A DNA stretch of 29,569 nucleotides from an uncultured Bacilli bacterium (GCA_905236935.1 CAJOQL010000074.1:1-29569), one strand, 5' to 3'; shown: positions 1 to 6,857, numbered from the stretch's first letter. Notes: generated by a model not told the origin, from the letters alone. Made by a program: numbers and translations.

Positions 1-2
1 AA

Positions 3-476
3 CTTAATAATTGGCAACATCAGGATTCTAAAAAAATAATCATTGCAAGAATTCCAACTGAATATATCAATCAAATGGGTGATCGTTCCGATATGGATGG
101 TGAAATGTTTGGCGCATTTTATACTCAAAAAATACAATCAAATGGTAATGGTACTAACTATTTAGATCCTAAATTTATTATTGGTTGTTTTGATGTTGAA
201 AAACAAGCGGTAAGATTAAATAGAAATTTTGAAAGAACTTTAACTCCTGAAACAATTGAACAGTTAAAAGTAGGATATAAAAAAGCTTTAGAAAAAACAA
301 AAGCAAGATTGGAAAGTCAACAACAAATATTTTCTAATATGGCACCTGTTTCTCAAGATATGCCACAGCAAATTGAACAAAGCATTCCACAAGAATGGGA
401 TATGTCTTCTTTTGATGATGAAAATATTGTTTGGGATGAACCAGATAAAACAATTAGTTCGGGTAGACATAGATAA
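3..476 (+). CDS. Hypothetical protein, 5' end outside the window
   Basis: The frame is open from base 3, so the gene begins left of the window; the first internal ATG is at base 75 and has no clear ribosome binding site. About 157 residues are visible. The middle part is mixed alpha/beta-like and includes DPKFIIGCFD. The end is a Gln-rich, acidic and probably disordered tail (residues such as SQDMPQQIEQ and SFDDENIVWDEPD). No known domain is recognised. A hairpin terminator follows at 517-548, so this is the last gene of its transcript. Confidence 0.6.
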   Translation, partial: LNNWQHQDSKKIIIARIPTEYINQMGDRSDMDGEMFGAFYTQKIQSNGNGTNYLDPKFIIGCFDVEKQAVRLNRNFERTLTPETIEQLKVGYKKALEKTKARLESQQQIFSNMAPVSQDMPQQIEQSIPQEWDMSSFDDENIVWDEPDKTISSGRHR

Positions 477-516
477 AAAATGGTTTAAGCACAAAATTAA
501 GTCTAACCAAGTATTC

Positions 517-548
517 AAAAAATGCAATAGCAAATATTGTATTTTTTT
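517..548 (+). terminator. Intrinsic terminator
   Basis: A 10-bp stem (520-529 with 535-544, one G-T pair) with a 5-base loop is followed by a T-run. It ends the transcript of the partial gene upstream. Confidence 0.65.
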
Positions 549-570
549 AATGCCAAAGTAATAATTGCTA

Positions 571-579
571 TGATATAAT
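571..579 (+). promoter_or_regulatory. Extended -10 promoter for the transglutaminase-like gene
   Basis: TGATATAAT matches an extended -10 element (TGnTATAAT) 30 bases ahead of the start codon. No good -35 hexamer is visible, which is usual for extended -10 promoters. It lies just after the terminator of the previous gene. Confidence 0.5.
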
Positions 580-608
580 AAAAATAACAATAGTAAGGAT
601 GATTTAAA

Positions 609-2648
609 ATGGAAATTATTAATATATGGGAAACATCTTTTGGAAATAGATATGAATATTTAAATAATATAAAGGATTTATTTCAACTTATCGAACCACG
701 AGATTTTAACAATATAGAAGTAAAAGACAAATACTTACCTGATGAAACTCCTGAATCCATATTAGAAGCGAGATACCAGAAAAGAAATCAGGGATTAAAT
801 TATATTAATGATAACCATTCTATTTTAGTTGAAAAAGAGCCATTATTTTTTTCTAAAAATATTATTATTTCAACTAAAGAATTTGAAAAAAGCAAAGACT
901 ATATTATTACTGAAATGGGAAAAAGGACAATAGAGTATATAGAGCAGCAGCATCCGAGATTTATAATTATAGATGCTTTATATTTTAGTGATGAATTATT
1001 AGATGTAGCACTGGCAAATTGTAATAGTGTAACTATTAATGATGTTGATTTAACTGATGAACAATTGCAAAAAATAAAAGATAGTTATATTGATGTTTAT
1101 TTAGAAAAAAATAGAAATAAAGAACTTATTAATGATAGCCGTTTATTAAATGAATATACTAAAAAAGACTTAGAAGAAAAGGAAAAGTTTTCTTTGGATA
1201 TTTCTGAATTGTCATTAGAAGAATTGAAAAATATTAAATTTATAAAAGATAATGTAAAAGTATCCTTATTAGCTTCACATAATGAGATATACGATGATGC
1301 ATATTATCAAAAATGTTTTGAAGTATTAAAAACTTTTAAAGAGTTAGGTAAAAATGTTAATGTTGATTTTAGAATAGGCACTAGATATGGTTTATCTAAA
1401 TATATTCCTGAATTAGAAAAATATACAGACTATAATTTGAAAGTAATTTGTGATGCTAATTTTTATACGATAGAAGAGTATATTCATGAAAACGAAAAAT
1501 TTGATAAGTTAGTTAGAGATATAAGAGATAGTTCTTTAAGTCCATTTGAAAAATACCTCGCTGTTTATAATATTGTAAAAAAATTCAAACCATATAAAGA
1601 AAACGATGAAGATTTAAATCAATCAAGGGACATAAGATACATAATAGATAATGAATACATTGTTTGTGCTGGTTATTCTAATTTGTTAGTGGAATTATTA
1701 GAAAGAGTAGGAATTGAATCAAGTTATTACAATACTAGTGTATATGGTATAGAAAATGATAAAAGCAAATATTTGGGAGGTCATGCTAGAACCATTGTAA
1801 ATCTTAAAGATGAAAAATATAATATTGATGGTTACTATATAGCTGATGCAACCTGGGATAATAATGACAATATAGGTGATACTTATGATTTTGCTTTAAG
1901 AACATTTGATAGTATGCAAAAATCATCACTTATGTTTGAATTAACAGAAACTGATTACATACTTGATAATCATAATTTTGAAGAATTTGTTCAAAAAGTT
2001 AATGTTTTACTAGATAAAAAAATTAAAAATCAAATGAAAAAAGAATATAATAAAAATGATTTTAAAAAGTGTCTATTAGAAGCATATAGTGAAATTTATA
2101 ATGATATCGTTATATTTTTTAGAAAAAATGATAAGAATGGTTATAATAAAATTCTTCCTTACATTCAAAAAAAGAACTTTAAAGTAGATGAATCATTTTA
2201 TGTCCAATTTTTAACTGAAGTAGGTCATTATATTGTAAATAAAAGTAATAAAGAAATTGATTTTGAAACATTATCAAAAGCTTCAGCTAATGCAAAATAT
2301 TATAAAGAAGATGTTCCAGATGTTCTAAAAGAAGCTTATTCAGAATTTGTAAAAAAAGAATTAGTAAAAAATAATTCAGAATATTTTATTCAATGGGAAA
2401 GCAAAGAGGAAAAGGAAAAGTTTGAAAGATTGATAGCACAAAATCAAATATATTTTATGGAAAACCCTTTGAATTTAGAAGCTGCAGGTGTTTCACTTAG
2501 TCAAGAAAAAAATGATAATACTTTAGTATTAAAACCAAAATCATCTCAAGGTAGGGGTGGATTCATTAGCATTAGTATAATTATTTCTTTAATAGTTATT
2601 ACAATAAGTGTTGTATCGTTGATAACTTATTATTTAATTACGAGGTAG
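609..2648 (+). CDS. Transglutaminase-like protein with a C-terminal membrane anchor
   Basis: The protein has 679 residues. The central region carries the transglutaminase-like (papain-fold) triad in the expected order and context: Cys353 in VCAGYSNLL, His392 in GGHARTIV and Asp413 in YIADATWD. Members of this fold act as proteases, amidases or cross-linking enzymes; the substrate here is unknown. Residues 1-340 are charged and lack a signal peptide. The last 30 or so residues form one hydrophobic helix ending in LITYYLITR, preceded by a Gly/Ser-rich stretch, so it is probably tail-anchored with the bulk in the cytoplasm. The start has an AAGGATG site and an extended -10 promoter. The next gene begins 3 bases after the stop and is likely co-transcribed. 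It is probably cargo of the mobile element; the fold call is firm, the role is not. Confidence 0.75.
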   Translation: MEIINIWETSFGNRYEYLNNIKDLFQLIEPRDFNNIEVKDKYLPDETPESILEARYQKRNQGLNYINDNHSILVEKEPLFFSKNIIISTKEFEKSKDYIITEMGKRTIEYIEQQHPRFIIIDALYFSDELLDVALANCNSVTINDVDLTDEQLQKIKDSYIDVYLEKNRNKELINDSRLLNEYTKKDLEEKEKFSLDISELSLEELKNIKFIKDNVKVSLLASHNEIYDDAYYQKCFEVLKTFKELGKNVNVDFRIGTRYGLSKYIPELEKYTDYNLKVICDANFYTIEEYIHENEKFDKLVRDIRDSSLSPFEKYLAVYNIVKKFKPYKENDEDLNQSRDIRYIIDNEYIVCAGYSNLLVELLERVGIESSYYNTSVYGIENDKSKYLGGHARTIVNLKDEKYNIDGYYIADATWDNNDNIGDTYDFALRTFDSMQKSSLMFELTETDYILDNHNFEEFVQKVNVLLDKKIKNQMKKEYNKNDFKKCLLEAYSEIYNDIVIFFRKNDKNGYNKILPYIQKKNFKVDESFYVQFLTEVGHYIVNKSNKEIDFETLSKASANAKYYKEDVPDVLKEAYSEFVKKELVKNNSEYFIQWESKEEKEKFERLIAQNQIYFMENPLNLEAAGVSLSQEKNDNTLVLKPKSSQGRGGFISISIIISLIVITISVVSLITYYLITR

Positions 2649-2651
2649 AAT

Positions 2652-2951
2652 ATGGATATAAAAATATTTGAAAATGAAGTAAAAAATAAAGAGTTTAATG
2701 AAAAAGGGACTGAATTAGTAGTTCTTACTAATGGTAAATTTAGAGTAGAAGAAGATATTAATTCAATGAGATTAGTATTAAAAGGATTAATACTAGAATC
2801 TGAACTAATAGAAACATTACATAGTATGGGAATAACTGAACATACATTAACTGATATAGAAGAATATGCTAATAAATTTAAAGAAGAAATAGATGTTACT
2901 ATTGTTCTTAAATTAATTGAACTATATAAAATGTTAGATTTAATAGGATAG
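2652..2951 (+). CDS. Small hypothetical protein
   Basis: A 99-residue protein that begins 3 bases after the transglutaminase-like gene, with a GAGGTAGA ribosome binding site overlapping that gene's stop codon. It is almost certainly translated in the same operon and may be a partner of the enzyme. The N-terminal third looks beta-rich (TELVVLTNGKFRVEED) and the rest alpha-helical and acidic. No signal peptide, membrane segment or known motif is recognised. Confidence 0.65.
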   Translation: MDIKIFENEVKNKEFNEKGTELVVLTNGKFRVEEDINSMRLVLKGLILESELIETLHSMGITEHTLTDIEEYANKFKEEIDVTIVLKLIELYKMLDLIG

Positions 2952-3058
2952 ATAATACTTTATATTAAATGAAATTTAACACAAAATGAAAGATATAATT
3001 AAAACGAAAAACAATATTTTAAAATGGTTCATAATATGATATATTTTTTATAAAGGTA

Positions 3059-3501
3059 GTGATAAAAATAGAACAAGAATATAATGAATTTAAAAAATAA
3101 TTGAAGAATCATACAAAGAAAATGGTATAGAGATACCTAATGTCATTACAAATGAATGGCTAGAAAAAGCTATGAGTAATAATACATTTAGCATATGGGG
3201 TTTTTCATTATTTGACATTTCAAATAAAAAATTTGTTGAAGAGATAGATAAAAATATATTACGAAGGGTTTCTTTTTCAACTAAAACTATATTACCTAAA
3301 GATAGTCCAATTAAATTAGATTCTAAAATGTATGAAATTGAATCAGAGCTTATAAATCTACATAATCAGGGAATTAATGGTGAAGGCATAAATGTTGCTA
3401 TTATAGACTTCGGCTTTAAATTTCCTCATAATGAGATAGAAAATGCTGAACTTATAAAAGAATTGGAACAGTTGTTTTTTGAGAAAATGAATTGGAATTA
3501 A
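3059..3501 (+). pseudogene. Broken subtilase-like (S8 peptidase) gene
   Basis: The region around 3376-3420 reads INGEGINVAIIDFGF, which matches the segment of S8 subtilisin-like peptidases that carries the catalytic Asp (usually VAIIDTG). The His and Ser motifs are absent because the frame stops soon after, at 3501. The upstream part is also broken. A GTG at 3059, preceded by AAAGG, opens a 13-codon frame that hits TAA in a run of six A at 3092-3097. The following frame continues without a stop from 3094 into the homologous region, so one base was lost in the A-run. What is left is the N-terminal quarter of a peptidase at most. A terminator follows directly. Confidence 0.6.
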
Positions 3502-3516
3502 TAAATAGTAAAATTA

Positions 3517-3554
3517 AAAACTGACAAATTAATGATTATTTCGTCAGTTTTTTT
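3517..3554 (+). terminator. Intrinsic terminator
   Basis: AAAACTGAC at 3517-3525 pairs with GTCAGTTTT at 3543-3551, and the T-run continues to 3554. It closes the broken subtilase unit. Confidence 0.75.
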
Positions 3555-3624
3555 ATATAGAGCAACTTGTTTAACGATTTTTATCAATTAGTATTGGTAT
3601 AAATAAAATTTTTTCGGAAAGATA

Positions 3625-3653
3625 TTGTTGCTTATTAAAAAATTTTATATAAT
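3625..3653 (+). promoter_or_regulatory. Promoter for the two small genes at 3679 and 4095
   Basis: TTGTTG at 3625-3630 and TATAAT at 3648-3653 are 17 bases apart, which fits a housekeeping sigma promoter. The start codon of the first gene is 25 bases downstream of the -10. Confidence 0.55.
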
Positions 3654-3678
3654 TAAGAAGTAAAATGGTGGTGTAGTT

Positions 3679-4080
3679 ATGTACAAAGATATCCAAGATA
3701 CAGTTAAATTGATAAATGAAATTTGTGAAATAATTAAAGAGTACAACAATGAAACTGAATATGAAGGAACGACTGGAACCATTAAAGATTTAATTATGCT
3801 TGATGAAGTAAGCACTGCTATAGAATTAAATAGATTAATTCAAACGAGTGATGGTAGAAAAATAATAATAGAAAAATTTAATAATACAATTGAAAAAACT
3901 AAACTATTTAGGCAAATAAGAATTGAATTCGAGCAATATTTATCTTATCCAAAAGAAATATGTGATAATATTGTTAAAAGTGAAATTAGGAATTGGAGTG
4001 TAACCGATCACAATATGATAAGACACTGGCATCTTTATTTAAAAATTAAAGATATGATTAGAATAATAAACGAAATGTAG
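3679..4080 (+). CDS. Hypothetical protein
   Basis: A 133-residue, mostly helical soluble protein with no signal peptide. It starts at ATG 3679 with GGTGGTG upstream. It is first in a two-gene unit with the 65-residue protein 14 bases downstream, bounded by a promoter at 3625 and a terminator at 4291. Two-gene units of this size on mobile elements are often toxin-antitoxin or immunity pairs, but no toxin motif is visible and no function is assigned. Confidence 0.6.
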   Translation: MYKDIQDTVKLINEICEIIKEYNNETEYEGTTGTIKDLIMLDEVSTAIELNRLIQTSDGRKIIIEKFNNTIEKTKLFRQIRIEFEQYLSYPKEICDNIVKSEIRNWSVTDHNMIRHWHLYLKIKDMIRIINEM

Positions 4081-4094
4081 ATTAGGAGGAGATA

Positions 4095-4292
4095 ATGATT
4101 ACAAAATTAGAAGAAAAGATATTAACTGAATTAGATTACCAAAGCCTTAATTCAAGTTTAATTGCATTTATTATGAAAAGCTTAGATAGTGTTGAAAAAC
4201 AAAGCCTATTTCTTGATTATCTTCTTTATAAAAGGGGGATAATAATTCCTATTCCTGATCTTTTCGATGAACTTAAATTACTAGCAAAATAA
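4095..4292 (+). CDS. Small hypothetical protein
   Basis: A 65-residue helical protein with a strong TTAGGAGGAG site 7 bases ahead of its ATG, 14 bases after the previous gene. Its composition resembles a short helical bundle. No family is recognised. It ends inside the left arm of a terminator. Confidence 0.6.
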   Translation: MITKLEEKILTELDYQSLNSSLIAFIMKSLDSVEKQSLFLDYLLYKRGIIIPIPDLFDELKLLAK

Positions 4293-4325
4293 AAGAATGT
4301 ATTAATAATTTCATACATTCTTTTT
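4291..4325. terminator. Bidirectional terminator between convergent genes
   Basis: AAAAGAATGTAT at 4291-4302 pairs perfectly with 4313-4324 around a 10-base loop, with A- and T-runs on the two sides. It serves the plus-strand small gene and probably also the minus-strand XRE gene. Confidence 0.7.
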
Positions 4326-4350
4326 AATTGATTTAAAGTTTTTATTATTA

Positions 4351-4614
4351 TTAATTATTATCTACTTTTTTATCGAGTAAATCTTCGTATCCATCAAAGA
4401 ATCTTCTAATATCAAAATTATATTTTTGTGATATATAGAAAAGAGTATCTAGTGAAACACCAACATCCACATTTGGGCTTTCAATTTGAGATATAAAGCT
4501 TCTACTCATATCTAAATCTTCTGCCATTTTTTCCTGTGATAATCCAATTAGTTCTTTTCTTATAACTTTCATATTTTTGCCGATAAGTTTAAATAATTCG
4601 TAAGTATTTTCCAC
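4351..4614 (-). CDS. XRE-family helix-turn-helix regulator
   Basis: An 87-residue Cro/C1-type DNA-binding protein. Helix 2 to helix 3 read LSQEKMAEDLDMSRSFISQIE, the classic HTH pattern, followed by the helix 4/5 region SLDTLFYISQKYNFDI. The start is set at GTG 4614. An ATG 15 bases upstream sits inside the GGGAGGT ribosome binding site and cannot be the start. It probably represses genes of the mobile element. A dyad (TGCTC/GAGCA) lies about 50 bases upstream and may be its operator. The acidic C-terminus (DGYEDLLDKK) could mediate dimerization, which is inferred only. Confidence 0.85.
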   Translation of the reverse strand: MENTYELFKLIGKNMKVIRKELIGLSQEKMAEDLDMSRSFISQIESPNVDVGVSLDTLFYISQKYNFDIRRFFDGYEDLLDKKVDNN

Positions 4615-4662
4615 AATAATACCTCCCATAACATAATTGTATAGAAAATATCATCATAAAAC

Positions 4663-4681
4663 TGCTCAATGGTATCGAGCA
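4663..4681. promoter_or_regulatory. Operator-like dyad upstream of the XRE gene
   Basis: TGCTC at 4663-4667 and GAGCA at 4677-4681 form an inverted repeat; one more pair each side is nearly symmetric. It lies 49 bases upstream of the minus-strand XRE start, where an autoregulated repressor would bind. Binding is inferred. Confidence 0.35.
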
Positions 4682-4792
4682 AAAAACTTTTATCTTTTGA
4701 ATAAATATGCTATTATTAAAATAAAGTAATTAGTGCAGTATCTTAATTACAAATATATAATGAACAGGAGCTGATACATATAGAATACAAAT

Positions 4793-4838
4793 AAAAAAGT
4801 AATTAATTTATCTTTTGCAGGGAATAATTAATTACTTT
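4793..4838 (-). terminator. Terminator of the second XRE gene
   Basis: On the minus strand a 13-bp perfect stem (4826-4838 with 4796-4808) is followed by a T-run. The upstream arm includes the last codons and stop of the XRE gene. Confidence 0.7.
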
Positions 4839-5106
4839 GCCTATCAACTCTTAATGAGTTTATAATTTTATTTTCATCATAGGTTAATAAATCTGCACTA
4901 CTAACTGTATATTTTAATAGTTTAGTAATTTTGCTAGATATTTTATCTAATGTATCAACTGAAACATTTCTACGATATTGTTCCAGTTCTCTTTCATACG
5001 TTAGACTTATATCTAGTTCTTCGGCGAATCTTTCTTGAGTCATGTTTAATTGATACCTATAGAATTTTAAATTTATTGCTACAATTTCTTTACTGCTTTT
5101 AATAAT
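4828..5106 (-). CDS. XRE-family regulator, probably with a non-AUG start
   Basis: The HTH core reads LNMTQERFAEELDIS, typical of Cro/C1 regulators. The first in-frame ATG (5043) lies inside this motif and would remove helix 1. The frame stays open upstream and encodes the expected helix 1 (KEIVAINLKFYRYQLN). A perfect AGGAGG at 5113-5118 is placed for ATA 5109, ATT 5106 or ATT 5103, and no ATG, GTG or TTG is available there. Initiation at ATT, as known for infC, is the simplest reading and gives about 93 residues. A start-codon mutation that silenced the gene is the alternative. The second half of the HTH (LTYERELEQYRRN) is slightly divergent. It is divergent to the pseudo-receiver gene and probably controls it. 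Confidence 0.65.
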   Translation of the reverse strand: MIKSSKEIVAINLKFYRYQLNMTQERFAEELDISLTYERELEQYRRNVSVDTLDKISSKITKLLKYTVSSADLLTYDENKIINSLRVDRQSN

Positions 5107-5142
5107 TATTCGCCTCCTATTAATGAAAATAACTAATTTTAT

Positions 5143-5183
5143 TATAATTTACTAACAACCTGTTGTCCTGCCAACGATTGTTG
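5143..5183 (+). promoter_or_regulatory. -10 element and two dyads ahead of the pseudo-receiver gene
   Basis: TATAAT at 5143-5148 is followed by two short palindromes of the same half-site, CAACCTGTTG (5156-5165) and CAACGATTGTTG (5172-5183). They lie in the divergent region between an XRE gene and the pseudo-receiver gene, so a repressor bound there would block transcription to the right. No good -35 is visible. Confidence 0.4.
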
Positions 5184-5207
5184 ATAGCATAAAAGAAAGG
5201 AACTTAA

Positions 5208-5858
5208 ATGGATGTAATTATATATTTATTAATTGTTATTATATTTTTAATTATGTTAGTTTTATTATCGCTTTATATCACTATAATTGGTAAAAATAAG
5301 TTATCTATTAAAGTTATAAATGATGATAATACTAATAAATTAAAAGAAGAAACTGATAAACTTAAAATAGATTTGAGAAAAAGCAAGTGGAGTAATGATA
5401 AAGCATTTATTAAAAATACTTTTTTAAATAAAAAGATTGAAATACTTGATGCTTATGAACTTAAGCATTCTAATATAAAATATAATCCTATTTTTAAATC
5501 TAAAAGAGCGATAATAGTTAATAATGATGCAGACATAATAATATCTATAAGATCAGTTTTACTATCATTGGGAATTGAAGTTGATTATGTACTTAATATT
5601 GATGATGCAATTAAAGCCATAGGTGATAATGGACATTATGATTTAGCTTTTATTGCTGCATCTTATGAATATGGTTTTATTAATAATTTTTTAAAAATAA
5701 TAAGAAGCGATTATGAAGATGGTGACTTAATAATATTATTAACTGGAAAAATGAAAAATATTACTAAAATTGATAATAAATATAATGTTCATATTGAAGA
5801 TAAGATAAGTCAGAAGAAATTGATAGATTTATTAAAAGTTTATTTTAAAGTATTATAG
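5208..5858 (+). CDS. Membrane-anchored pseudo-receiver protein
   Basis: 216 residues. Residues 4-28 form one transmembrane helix, 35-95 a Lys/Asp-rich linker, and 100-216 a CheY-like receiver fold: AIIVNNDADI (strand 1 and acidic pocket), YDLAFIAAS (strand 3), IILLTG (strand 4 with the conserved Thr179) and EDK (Lys199). The phosphoacceptor Asp that should follow strand 3 is Ala150, so classic phosphorylation is not expected. No output domain is attached. A membrane-bound, non-phosphorylatable receiver probably works by protein-protein contact. The start has an AAAGGAA site. It is followed by a strong terminator at 5950. The fold assignment comes from motif spacing and is fairly secure. Confidence 0.65.
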   Translation: MDVIIYLLIVIIFLIMLVLLSLYITIIGKNKLSIKVINDDNTNKLKEETDKLKIDLRKSKWSNDKAFIKNTFLNKKIEILDAYELKHSNIKYNPIFKSKRAIIVNNDADIIISIRSVLLSLGIEVDYVLNIDDAIKAIGDNGHYDLAFIAASYEYGFINNFLKIIRSDYEDGDLIILLTGKMKNITKIDNKYNVHIEDKISQKKLIDLLKVYFKVL

Positions 5859-5919
5859 TTTTAAAAAAATTATTCTTAAAATATTGATTTTTAGTTAATA
5901 ATATATTATATTTATGTTG

Positions 5920-5982
5920 TCAATTGGTGTTATACAATTGATGTAGTATAGGTGGTTGCTGTTATAGGACCACCTTTTTTTT
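5920..5982 (+). terminator. Dyad followed by a strong terminator
   Basis: AGGTGGT (5950-5956) pairs with ACCACCT (5969-5975), and T8 follows, giving a clear intrinsic terminator. Just upstream, TCAATTG (5920-5926) and CAATTGA (5935-5941) form a separate 7-bp inverted repeat of unknown role. Confidence 0.75.
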
Positions 5983-6031
5983 AAAAATGACAATTAGTAA
6001 CATGGTATCTATATATGAAAGAGAGGGTTTT

Positions 6032-6445
6032 ATGGCTAGTAATATTAAAGAAATGATTAATGAAATAATTGATTATAAAAGTAATAATCCTTATGTCCCA
6101 AAGTATAATTTTAGTTTTACAAGTGAAGAATTAGAAAAAAATCCTATTTTAAATAAGTACGAAAAATTATATAACAATCAAGAATACAATATTAAAGTAA
6201 TTTTATTATGTATTAAATATGTAGGAGATGATATTATTCCTTTTGATTCTTTTGAAAATTTTGTTATATTACAGGTTGAAGATGTAAATGAAGATAAGAT
6301 AGTAGTCATTAATGATTTAGTGTCATACAAAAACCGCTCGTATGATAAAATTAAAGAAGATTTCGAAAAAAAACAGAATTTTTTTAACACTGCAACTTTA
6401 GAAATGGCTCTATCTTTTATAAATAGAGAGATTGCTAAAAACTGA
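6032..6445 (+). CDS. Hypothetical protein
   Basis: The start is set at ATG 6032, which has GAGAGGG at the right distance. An in-frame ATG 45 bases upstream follows the terminator T-run and has no ribosome binding site. The 137-residue protein is soluble and mixed alpha/beta; the segment DSFENFVILQVEDVNEDKIVVINDL looks like beta strands and is followed by a helical tail. No known family is recognised. It stands alone between a terminator and the regulatory block at 6454. Confidence 0.6.
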   Translation: MASNIKEMINEIIDYKSNNPYVPKYNFSFTSEELEKNPILNKYEKLYNNQEYNIKVILLCIKYVGDDIIPFDSFENFVILQVEDVNEDKIVVINDLVSYKNRSYDKIKEDFEKKQNFFNTATLEMALSFINREIAKN

Positions 6446-6453
6446 TATTCTAC

Positions 6454-6508
6454 GATGAGGACAAAATGAGACCAAATTGTGCAGTAATTGAGAACAAATT
6501 GAGAACGA
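6454..6508 (+). repeat. Five tandem 11-bp repeats, likely activator-binding array
   Basis: Five consecutive 11-bp units start at 6454, 6465, 6476, 6487 and 6498. Units 4 and 5 read ATTGAGAACAA and ATTGAGAACGA; units 1 and 2 (GATGAGGACAA, AATGAGACCAA) differ at two or three positions, and unit 3 is most diverged. The 11-base period places each unit on the same face of the helix. The array ends 7 bases before the -35 hexamer at 6516, the position used by activators that contact RNA polymerase. The binding protein is unknown. Confidence 0.6.
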
Positions 6509-6515
6509 AAAAGTG

Positions 6516-6543
6516 TTGATTTGTTTTTGTCAAGTGGTATAAT
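6516..6543 (+). promoter_or_regulatory. Promoter downstream of the 11-bp repeat array
   Basis: TTGATT at 6516-6521 and TATAAT at 6538-6543 are 16 bases apart. Transcription would start near 6550 and run through a structured leader, a terminator, a leader ORF and a second terminator into the sigma-like gene at 6858. Confidence 0.6.
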
Positions 6544-6549
6544 GTGGTA

Positions 6550-6706
6550 AACTTGTATGAAAAAGCGAAAAAAGCTATTGATTTTACAAGATTTTTATTT
6601 TATAATAACTCGTAATTAATTTATTAATCGCAGTTTTGCGGTGAGTTATATATTATAGAAGGGTAGTATTTGGATTCTATATGAATTTTAATACTATCCT
6701 TTTTTA
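6550..6706 (+). ncRNA. Candidate structured leader RNA ending at an intrinsic terminator
   Basis: Between the promoter at 6516 and the terminator at 6659 there is no convincing gene. The segment 6601-6657 folds into a long hairpin: AACTC (6607-6611) pairs with GAGTT, the outer TATAAT pairs with ATTATA across a 4-base bulge, and a nested CGCA-GTTT-TGCG hairpin sits at 6629-6640. The product would be an RNA of about 155 bases. It could be a small RNA or an attenuator. It matches no riboswitch class I can name. This entry and the next features account for the gene-free stretch 6446-6857. Confidence 0.35.
6659..6706 (+). terminator. First terminator of the regulatory block
   Basis: AAGGGTAGTATT (6659-6670) pairs with AATACTATCCTT (6690-6701), followed by T-rich sequence. 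It sits directly after the hairpin at 6601-6657 and so is well placed for attenuation. Confidence 0.7.
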
Positions 6707-6722
6707 TTTGATAGGGGTTATT

Positions 6723-6842
6723 ATGATTTGTAAGGTAGTAATTGATATTGCAAATTTAGTAAGTTTTCATTTAAGTTTAATTTTTAAAGAGAAATTTATG
6801 GGTATAATGCGCTCTAAATTTCTCTTTTTTATATTTCAGTAG
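6723..6842 (+). CDS. Leader ORF (39 codons) running through a terminator
   Basis: ATG 6723 has AGGGG 5 bases upstream. The frame encodes 39 residues (beginning MICKVVIDIANLV) and ends with TAG at 6840-6842, just ahead of the ribosome binding site of the sigma-like gene. The intrinsic terminator at 6786-6830 lies completely inside this frame, so translating ribosomes would melt its hairpin. This resembles the translated leader ORF in front of tet(M) in Tn916. The peptide itself may have no function. Expression is inferred from the ribosome binding site and layout. Confidence 0.45.
   Translation: MICKVVIDIANLVSFHLSLIFKEKFMGIMRSKFLFFIFQ
6786..6830 (+). terminator. Second terminator, inside the leader ORF
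   Basis: A perfect 13-bp stem (6786-6798 with 6815-6827) is followed by T6. It lies between the leader ORF start and the sigma-like gene and would block transcription unless the leader is translated. Confidence 0.75.
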
Positions 6843-6857
6843 AAATGGGGGATATGA

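Noticed and set aside
3085..3100. Possible programmed -1 frameshift in TTTAAAAAATAA joining the GTG frame to the subtilase-like frame
   Set aside because: The codon pair AAA AAA is preceded by T, so the P-site tRNA would mismatch after slipping, and the downstream gene lacks its catalytic parts; a simple base loss in a decayed gene is more likely.
6557..6619. 20-codon ORF (MKKRKKLLIL...) in the structured leader RNA
   Set aside because: The ATG is only 14 bases after the -10 and has no ribosome binding site, so translation is unlikely.
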